From an uncultured Pseudodesulfovibrio sp. (GTDB taxonomy: Bacteria; Desulfobacterota; Desulfovibrionia; Desulfovibrionales; Desulfovibrionaceae): a stretch of DNA of 7,626 nucleotides. The translations under genes were made by a program, and so were the position numbers. The notes below the pieces were generated by a model that was not told where the DNA came from, searched no databases, and saw only the letters and a list, made by a program, of their open reading frames with translations. How positions within the stretch are numbered: position 1 is the first letter of the stretch; the number at the start of each line of letters is the position of its first letter. The stretch is taken from assembly GCA_947259235.1 (NCBI GenBank), contig CAMYLL010000114.1, forward strand, positions 1-7,626, given 5' to 3'. Positions 1 to 7,626 of the stretch are shown one piece after another.

Positions 1-1
1 C

Positions 2-166
2 GACCCGCAGGAGGTGGCGCACCGCCTCCAGGTTGCCGAACCCGGGTCGGATCAGCCCGGCCTGGGCGCGCAGATGCTCCGGCGCACGGGCGCAGCCGCA
101 TACCTGACGGCCATGGACGCCGACTCGCTCAAGGGCGGCGCTTCCGCCCTCTCGCTCTCCGCATAG
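2..166 (+). CDS. C-terminal end of an unidentified protein (partial, cut by the left edge)
   Basis: This frame is open from the window edge for 54 codons and ends at TAG (164-166). Nearly all third codon positions are G or C, as in the recognised genes here, and this supports real coding. The visible tail is rich in Ala, Gly and Leu. It contains the segments GLGAQMLRRTGAAAYLTAMD and SLKGGASALSLSA, with no motif I can assign to a family, no membrane segment and no metal-binding cysteines. The gene converges on the minus-strand block, with the palindromic repeat lying between the two stop codons. I do not recognise the product; the start and most of the protein lie outside the window. Confidence 0.6.
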   Translation, partial: DPQEVAHRLQVAEPGSDQPGLGAQMLRRTGAAAYLTAMDADSLKGGASALSLSA

Positions 167-178
167 GTCGCCAGTCTA

Positions 179-304
179 GCAGGCTGCTGAAAAAAGGCGA
201 TCTGCGTCGTTGCTTCAAAAAGTTCAAACCCTCGCGTACCGGAAGTACTCTTCAGTCTTGAACTTTTTTCTCGCCTAGCATCTCACCATTTTTGAACAGC
301 CTGC
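179..304. repeat. Palindromic intergenic repeat (about 126 bp) between convergent genes
   Basis: The outer arms at 179-194 and 289-304 are inverted copies of each other with 2 mismatches in 16 (GCAGGCTGCTGAAAAA against GCAGGCTGTTCAAAAA). Nested inside are three more pairings: AGGCGA (195-200) with TCGCCT (271-276), AAAAAGTTCAA (217-227) with TTGAACTTTTT (258-268), and GTAC (236-239) with GTAC (245-248) around a 5-base loop. The whole can fold into a long interrupted hairpin on either strand. The sequence looks like a dispersed repeat I remember from Desulfovibrio-type genomes, which I cannot verify here. No target-site duplication or transposase is visible. It separates two convergent stop codons (166 and 330), so it could act as a two-way transcription stop. 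Confidence 0.75.
217..269. terminator. Possible bidirectional terminator inside the repeat
   Basis: An 11-bp stem (217-227 with 258-268) has an A-run on its left arm and a T-run (264-269) on its right arm. In either direction a GTTCAA/TTGAAC stem is therefore followed by a T-run. The 30-base loop is long and partly refolds through GTAC/GTAC. Its place between two convergent gene ends fits a terminator role. The stem is AT-rich and the loop is large, so efficiency is uncertain. Confidence 0.35.
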
Positions 305-329
305 ATATTTGGACTATTTCAACGGTCTG

Positions 330-1316
330 CTAGGCGAGAGCCTCAACCATCTTTTCCGCATTGCCGAGGATTTCATCCCTGTCCCGCAATCCGTCGATGA
401 ACCGCTTCGGAATGCCGCCAAGGCCGACCATGGCTCCCGAAAGAGCGCCGGTCATGCTCGCGCGAGCCATGTTGTTGCCGCCGCCGTTGACGGCGGTGAG
501 CACGGCGGTCTCGAAGTCGTGGCCATGGCGACCGGCGAGCCAGTAGGCGGCCGGAGCCAGAAAGCCGAGCTGACAGGCCAGGCCGTAAATCTGGGCGATG
601 GCGTGGGGAGGCTGGACCACGATCTCAGGATTCGCCGCCGCCTCGTGAACAAGCCCCGGATGCAGGAAGGCGTCGATGAGCGCCCTGTCCACTTCATGCT
701 GAGCCCATCCCATGAGCGACTTGCCGGAGCCGGAAAGATCCTTGCCACGGATAAGCCTGCATGCGGCGAGCACGAAGGCCAGCGACTGCGCCTTGATGAA
801 CGGCTCCGCATGGGTCAGGCCGATATTTGCCATGGCATGGGCCGCAAGATCACGGGGCGATCCGGCATAGCGGGCGGCCAGGACCACACCCCGGATGGCC
901 GCCTCGGCACTGTCCGCGTTGCCTGCGGCCTCTCCCCAGGGTTTCCCGTTGCGCCGTGCCTGCCACACCTCGCGCATGGCTATGTCCGTGTACCTGCCTC
1001 CTTGCGGCGTACCGTCCAGGGTGTCCAGGAAACCGTCGAGTCTGTCCGTGAAGTCGGTCTGGTCGTATTCGCCGCTCTCTGCCAGGGACGACAAGAGCAG
1101 CAATGACACCTGGCCGGTCTGGGAGACATCCCCTGCCTGACAGCCGTCATGATAGCGGCCCGGTTTCGGCGGCGCATAGTCGTCTATCCAGTCGCCGTAG
1201 TCCGTTCGGAGCTGGGCGAGGTCGTAATACCAGTGCGGCCCGAGGCCGAGGGCGTCGCCCACGAACATGCCGACCACGGCTCCCATAGCCCGGTCTCGTT
1301 GCGTCAAATCTGACAT
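330..1316 (-). CDS. ADP-ribosylglycohydrolase-fold protein of a degenerate (J1-crystallin/SelJ-like) type
   Basis: This is a 328-residue protein of the DraG/ADP-ribosylglycohydrolase superfamily, an all-helical fold whose classical members hydrolyse ADP-ribose linkages using two Mg ions. The N-terminal GDALG motif is at residues 20-24, followed by PHWYYD (27-32). A C-terminal glycine-rich helix motif runs from about 276 to 297 ([11 protein letters not shown], then TGALSGA). The classical TDDT ligand motif is replaced by VSQT (64-67). The classical DTDT ligand motif is replaced by NNMA (281-284). The HWxYD stretch and the GGxNxxRa signature recall the J1-crystallin/selenoprotein J side of the family, from memory. 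There is no signal peptide or membrane segment, so it is probably cytosolic. The start is set by AAGGAG (1323-1328), 6 bases upstream of the ATG. The gene overlaps the end of deoA by 13 bases, suggesting translational coupling with nucleoside salvage. The family is clear; the substrate and even catalysis are uncertain. Confidence 0.85.
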   Translation of the reverse strand: MSDLTQRDRAMGAVVGMFVGDALGLGPHWYYDLAQLRTDYGDWIDDYAPPKPGRYHDGCQAGDVSQTGQVSLLLLSSLAESGEYDQTDFTDRLDGFLDTLDGTPQGGRYTDIAMREVWQARRNGKPWGEAAGNADSAEAAIRGVVLAARYAGSPRDLAAHAMANIGLTHAEPFIKAQSLAFVLAACRLIRGKDLSGSGKSLMGWAQHEVDRALIDAFLHPGLVHEAAANPEIVVQPPHAIAQIYGLACQLGFLAPAAYWLAGRHGHDFETAVLTAVNGGGNNMARASMTGALSGAMVGLGGIPKRFIDGLRDRDEILGNAEKMVEALA

Positions 1317-2647
1317 GACTTGCTCCTTTGCGCCGCAGACAAGGACGCGGTAAGAATGATGGGCTGCGCTTCCCTCGGCGCAGGTTCGATGACGGCTGCG
1401 GCGCGCACCATGTCCCGCACCGTGTCGCCGACGGCCCGCGCCGGGCCGTGCATGACAGCCAGCACGTCTCCGGCCTTGACCGGTGTGGCGGTCCTGACGA
1501 TGTCCGTCAGCCCCACAGAGTGATCCACGGACTGCCCCACGGCTGTCCGCCCGCCTCCCTGCGTCACCACGGCCAGCCCGAGGGCGCGCGTGTCCCAGGC
1601 GACCAGATACCCGTCCCGCGTTGCGGTCACAGGACGCGACGATTCAGCCCTTGGCAGATACGATTCACAGCGCACCAGAAAATCACCCGGACCGCCCAGA
1701 GCCGCCACCATGCGGGAGAAACGCTCCGCCGCCTCCCCGCTTTCCAGGGCGTGCCGAAGCATCTTTTTGGCCGCCCCCTCGTCCGCAGCCAGCCCGCCAA
1801 GGAGCAGCATGCGGGCACACAGGGCCATGACCACGGCATCAAGGCGCTCGTCGCGGGACTGCCCGGTCAGATAGCGCACGGCTTCGCGGACCTCCAGCCC
1901 GTTGCCCGCGCACGGAGCCAGCGGCTCATCCATGGACGTTATCAACGCGGCAACGGGCAGCCCCGCCCCCTCGGCCACGGACACGAGACTTCTGGACAAA
2001 ATCGCGGCCTGCTCGGGCGTGGACATGAACGCACCGCTGCCGGTCTTGACGTCCATTACCAGGCCGTCGAGCCCGGCGGCCAGTTTCTTGGAAAGGATGG
2101 AGGCGGTGATGAGCGGGACGGATTCTACCGTGGCCGTCACGTCGCGAATGGCGTAAAAGCACCTGTCCGCCGGGGCCAGATCGTCCGTCTGGCCGATGAT
2201 GGCCACGCCCGCCTCGCGCACGGCCCGCTGAAAGTCGCCCCGCCCCGGCATGACCCTATATCCCGGTATGGATTCGAGCTTGTCCAGCGTCCCTCCGGTA
2301 TGGCCCAGGCCCCGGCCGCTGATCATGGGAACAAAGCCGCCGCAGGCCGCGATCATGGGGCCGAGCACCAAACTGACCAGATCACCCACTCCGCCGGTTG
2401 AGTGCTTGTCGAGCACGGGACCGTCGAGATCCCACGACAGGGACGCACCGGACCCGGCCATGGCCATGGTCAGGGCAGCGCACTCGCTCACGGTCATGCC
2501 CTTGAAATACACGGCCATGGCAAAGGCGGCCACCTGTCCCTCGGTAACACTGCCATTTGTCAGCCCGGCGATGAAAAATCGAATTTCTTCATCGGAAAGC
2601 GGTCTGCCGTCCCGCTTGGCGCGTATTATCTCCTGGGGCAACAACAT
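1304..2647 (-). CDS. deoA: Thymidine phosphorylase
   Basis: This is a 447-residue enzyme of the thymidine/pyrimidine-nucleoside phosphorylase family. It splits thymidine or deoxyuridine with phosphate into the base and 2-deoxyribose-1-phosphate in the cytosol. It aligns over nearly its whole length with E. coli DeoA (about 440 residues). The helical N-terminal domain includes [10 protein letters not shown] and [10 protein letters not shown]. The phosphate-binding KHSTGGVGD is at 81-89, and [19 protein letters not shown] follows at 111-129. Base-contacting residues match E. coli R171, S186 and K190 as R168, S183 and K187. The ATG at 2647 matches the family N-terminus (MLLPQEII) and has GGAG (2653-2656) 5 bases upstream. 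The frame stays open further upstream, but that stretch runs antisense-like through cdd and should be excluded. The stop of cdd lies 2 bases before this start. The last dozen or so residues, up to SKSCQI, extend past the E. coli end and overlap the next gene. The general pyrimidine-nucleoside phosphorylase Pdp is the alternative name. Confidence 0.95.
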   Translation of the reverse strand: MLLPQEIIRAKRDGRPLSDEEIRFFIAGLTNGSVTEGQVAAFAMAVYFKGMTVSECAALTMAMAGSGASLSWDLDGPVLDKHSTGGVGDLVSLVLGPMIAACGGFVPMISGRGLGHTGGTLDKLESIPGYRVMPGRGDFQRAVREAGVAIIGQTDDLAPADRCFYAIRDVTATVESVPLITASILSKKLAAGLDGLVMDVKTGSGAFMSTPEQAAILSRSLVSVAEGAGLPVAALITSMDEPLAPCAGNGLEVREAVRYLTGQSRDERLDAVVMALCARMLLLGGLAADEGAAKKMLRHALESGEAAERFSRMVAALGGPGDFLVRCESYLPRAESSRPVTATRDGYLVAWDTRALGLAVVTQGGGRTAVGQSVDHSVGLTDIVRTATPVKAGDVLAVMHGPARAVGDTVRDMVRAAAVIEPAPREAQPIILTASLSAAQRSKSCQI

Positions 2648-2649
2648 GA

Positions 2650-3078
2650 CTACTCCGCCCCGCCCGACGCGGGCAGCTCGAAGCAATCCGGGAGCAGTTC
2701 GCCCATGGTCCAGGCCACGATTTCGCCGGAATCGCAGGCCGAATACACCGGCGCATCGGGCAGAAGGAACTCGCTGAGCACCTGACGACATGCGCCGCAG
2801 GGCGGATGGCATGTGCCGCCCGGAACAAAGACGAGCAATGCCGAAAAATCCCCGCGGCCGCGACCGTCGGAAACCGCCGCATGGATGGCGGATCGCTCGG
2901 CGCAGTTGCTCAGGCCGAAGGACGCGTTTTCCACATTGCACCCCACGTATATCTCGCCGTCCTCGGCCAACAGGGCCGCGCCGACTGAAAAGTTGCTATA
3001 GGGCGCATAGGCATTGCGCGCAGCCTCGCGGGCCGCGTCTTCCAGAGTCGTCAGGGTTTTCTTGGATATGCTGATCAT
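2650..3078 (-). CDS. cdd: Cytidine deaminase (zinc-dependent, small tetrameric type)
   Basis: This is a 142-residue homologue of the short, B. subtilis-type cytidine deaminase, which hydrolyses cytidine or deoxycytidine to uridine or deoxyuridine plus ammonia. Zinc ligands are C59 of the CAE motif and C94 and C97 of PPCGACR. E61 is the catalytic proton shuttle. The substrate-binding N48 and E50 lie in CNVENASF, and the family signature YSNFSVGAA is at 27-35. The length is usual for the family. The ATG at 3078 has a moderate ribosome site, AAGAGAG (3083-3089). A strong hairpin ends only 22 bases upstream of the start, leaving little room for a private promoter. The product feeds the next gene directly, since deoxyuridine is a DeoA substrate, and the two genes are 2 bases apart. 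Confidence 0.96.
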   Translation of the reverse strand: MISISKKTLTTLEDAAREAARNAYAPYSNFSVGAALLAEDGEIYVGCNVENASFGLSNCAERSAIHAAVSDGRGRGDFSALLVFVPGGTCHPPCGACRQVLSEFLLPDAPVYSACDSGEIVAWTMGELLPDCFELPASGGAE

Positions 3079-3100
3079 GTCGCTCTCTTAACATGAATAA

Positions 3101-3127
3101 GGGCCGGACAGCAAAGCTGTCCGGCCC
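3101..3127 (-). terminator. Hairpin terminator after lon / 5' of cdd
   Basis: GGGCCGGACAGC (3101-3112) and GCTGTCCGGCCC (3116-3127) form a perfect 12-bp stem with a 3-base loop. On the minus strand the stem is followed by TTATTCATGTT, a weak T-rich tail. It lies 22 bases after the lon stop codon, where an intrinsic terminator would be expected. It is also 22 bases before the cdd start, so any read-through transcript carries this hairpin just ahead of the cdd ribosome site. Termination is likely to be partial given the poor T-run. Confidence 0.75.
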
Positions 3128-3149
3128 CATAATCATCGTGACGCACCGC

Positions 3150-5564
<2,415 letters not shown>

Positions 5565-5676
5565 GGATTCCTCCGAGGGTTGCACATGGTGGCTGTCGCC
5601 GCCGAAACGGCAGGCGTCTGCCTTGACAGTCGGGAAGTAAGGTCCGCAGGGGGATTGTCAACCAATCCCGTCCCTA
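5565..5676 (-). promoter_or_regulatory. clpX-lon intergenic leader with a perfect -35 hexamer and competing hairpins
   Basis: Reading the minus strand, TTGACA (5661-5656) matches the sigma-70 -35 box exactly. The best -10 at 15-17 bases is poor (TACTTC or TTACTT), so a private lon promoter is only a candidate. Around it, GGGATTG and CAATCCC (arms at 5663-5669 and 5651-5657) form a 7-bp hairpin with a 5-base loop. TTGACAATC (5661-5653) can instead pair with GACTGTCAA (5631-5623), 8 of 9 positions. The two pairings share bases and exclude each other. Two further small hairpins, at 5609-5622 and 5601-5611, overlap each other. None is followed by a T-run, so this does not look like a simple terminator. 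Confidence 0.4.
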
Positions 5677-6927
<1,251 letters not shown>

Positions 6928-6932
6928 GTAAC

Positions 6933-7541
6933 CTACCCCTTGCGGTTTTCTTCCGCGTCCGCTCTGGAGTGCATGACCTTGTCGATGAGACCGTACTTGA
7001 CGGCTTCCTCGGACGACATGAAGTAGTCGCGCTCCGTATCCTCGCGGATCTTGTCCAGTTTCTGGCCGGTGTGATCGGCCAGGATTCCATTGAGCTCGTC
7101 CCGCAAACGCAGGATTTCCTTGGCGTGGATGTGAATGTCCGAAGCCTGGCCCTGGGCGCCGCCCAAGGGCTGGTGAATCATTATGCGGCTATGAGGCAAC
7201 GCGTAGCGCATGCCCGTTTCACCCGCGGCCAGCAGCAGCGCACCCATGCTGGCCGCCTGGCCGAGGCACAGAGTCGCCACCGGGGCGGAGATGTACTGCA
7301 TGGTGTCGTAGATGGCCATACCGGCGGAAACCACACCGCCCGGCGAGTTAATATACATGTAGATTTCCTTCTCCGGGTCCTCGGACTCGAGAAAAAGCAG
7401 CTGCGCGCAGATCAGGCTGGCGACATGATCGTCGATGGCGCTGCCCAGCAGAATGATCCGGTCTTTCAGCAGCCGGGAATAGATGTCATACGCACGTTCG
7501 GTGCGACCGGTCGTTTCAATGACCATCGGTATGGCGACCAT
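6933..7541 (-). CDS. clpP: ClpP, proteolytic subunit of ATP-dependent Clp protease
   Basis: This is a 202-residue serine peptidase that forms the double-heptameric chamber fed by ClpX. The catalytic triad is S98 in GQAASMGA, H123 in RIMIHQP and D172 in ERDYFM, within one residue of the mature E. coli numbering. The glycine-rich INSPGG stretch that forms the oxyanion region is at 65-69 and just beyond. The length is close to the usual ClpP. The ATG at 7541 is preferred because AAGGAG (7548-7553) lies 6 bases upstream. An in-frame ATG at 7562 lacks a ribosome site and would add 7 residues. N-terminal self-processing is common in the family, but no clear propeptide is visible. It is followed after 5 bases by clpX. 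In related genomes the trigger factor gene usually lies upstream, and that region is beyond the window. Confidence 0.97.
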   Translation of the reverse strand: MVAIPMVIETTGRTERAYDIYSRLLKDRIILLGSAIDDHVASLICAQLLFLESEDPEKEIYMYINSPGGVVSAGMAIYDTMQYISAPVATLCLGQAASMGALLLAAGETGMRYALPHSRIMIHQPLGGAQGQASDIHIHAKEILRLRDELNGILADHTGQKLDKIREDTERDYFMSSEEAVKYGLIDKVMHSRADAEENRKG

Positions 7542-7562
7542 GGACGTCTCCTTGGGAAACAT

Positions 7563-7605
7563 TTTGTGGTTTATCGGCTGGCGGCGTCAAGAACCTTATA
7601 CCGCT
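7563..7605 (-). promoter_or_regulatory. Weak sigma-70 promoter candidate for clpP-clpX
   Basis: On the minus strand a TTGACG box (5 of 6 to the -35 consensus) is followed 18 bases later by CAAAAT (4 of 6 to the -10 consensus), close to the upstream ATG of clpP. Transcription from it would give a very short leader ending at the AAGGAG site, which also argues for the downstream clpP start. The spacing and the -10 box are not ideal. No CIRCE element or sigma-32-type box is visible here. The main promoter may lie further upstream, outside the window. Confidence 0.25.
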
Positions 7606-7624
7606 CGCCTCGCTCGGGAGCGCT
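7571..7624 (-). CDS. Possible C-terminal end of the gene upstream of clpP (partial)
   Basis: One minus-strand frame is open from the right edge for 17 codons (ending [10 protein letters not shown]) and stops with TAA at 7573-7571. Trigger factor (tig) is the usual upstream neighbour of clpP in this kind of genome, so a tig tail is one possibility, but the residues do not identify it. Codon choice is less GC-biased at third positions than in the neighbouring genes, and CGA appears twice, so this may be chance openness in intergenic DNA. Confidence 0.2.
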   Translation of the reverse strand, partial: SAPERGERYKVLDAASR

Positions 7625-7626
7625 TG

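Noticed and set aside
177..306. Insertion of the palindromic repeat as a MITE with a target-site duplication
   Set aside because: The flanking bases (ending in TA on the left, starting with AT on the right) show no direct duplication, so transposition cannot be shown from this copy.
1328..2401. A 357-codon plus-strand open frame antisense to deoA
   Set aside because: It is a compositional shadow of deoA, rich in Arg, Gly and His with no family signature.
2648..2941. A 98-residue N-terminal extension of deoA in the same frame
   Set aside because: It overlaps cdd in another frame, has Arg-rich shadow composition, and the family N-terminus with a good ribosome site begins at 2647.
5565..5585. 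Upstream GTG start for lon adding 7 residues
   Set aside because: It has no ribosome site, while GGAGGA lies at the right distance from the ATG at 5564.
5622..5661. Heat-shock (sigma-32) promoter or CIRCE operator upstream of lon
   Set aside because: The TTGAC-type box is present, but no CCCCAT-type -10 lies at a proper distance and no TTAGCACTC inverted repeat is found.
7542..7562. Upstream ATG start for clpP adding 7 residues
   Set aside because: It has no ribosome site. The AAGGAG that serves the ATG at 7541 would lie inside the coding region.

Overview
The window comes from a GC-rich proteobacterium. It most resembles a Desulfovibrionales genome (Desulfovibrio/Pseudodesulfovibrio group). 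The grounds are the clpP-clpX-lon gene order, the strong GC bias at third codon positions, and a roughly 126-base palindromic intergenic repeat of a type I remember from Deltaproteobacteria. This placement is an inference from memory and could not be searched.

Except for one partial gene at the left edge, everything is read on the minus strand. Read from the right edge leftward, the order is as follows. A possible gene tail lies at 7571-7624, and a weak promoter candidate lies just upstream of clpP. clpP (protease subunit) and clpX (its unfoldase) come next, separated by 5 bases. A 112-base structured gap precedes lon (the other soluble AAA+ protease). A strong 12-bp hairpin at 3101-3127 ends this protein quality-control block. 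A tight three-gene block follows: cdd (cytidine deaminase), deoA (thymidine phosphorylase) 2 bases later, and an ADP-ribosylglycohydrolase-fold gene that overlaps deoA by 13 bases. Positions 167-329 are intergenic between convergent genes and hold the palindromic repeat. At 2-166 on the plus strand is the last 54 codons of an unidentified gene.

ClpP and ClpX form the ClpXP degradation machine, and Lon works beside it on damaged and regulatory proteins. Cdd converts (deoxy)cytidine to (deoxy)uridine. DeoA then phosphorolyses deoxyuridine or thymidine to the free base plus deoxyribose-1-phosphate. The third gene of the salvage block may act on a ribose-linked compound, but the acidic metal-ligand positions of classical DraG enzymes are replaced in it, so its reaction is open.

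Most of the window is conserved housekeeping sequence, and I see no clear undescribed multi-gene system. The points worth a second look are the degenerate ADP-ribosylglycohydrolase tied to nucleoside salvage, the hairpin that leaves almost no room for a separate cdd promoter, the competing hairpins in the lon leader, and the palindromic repeat with a 12-base inverted match at the neighbouring gene's stop codon.
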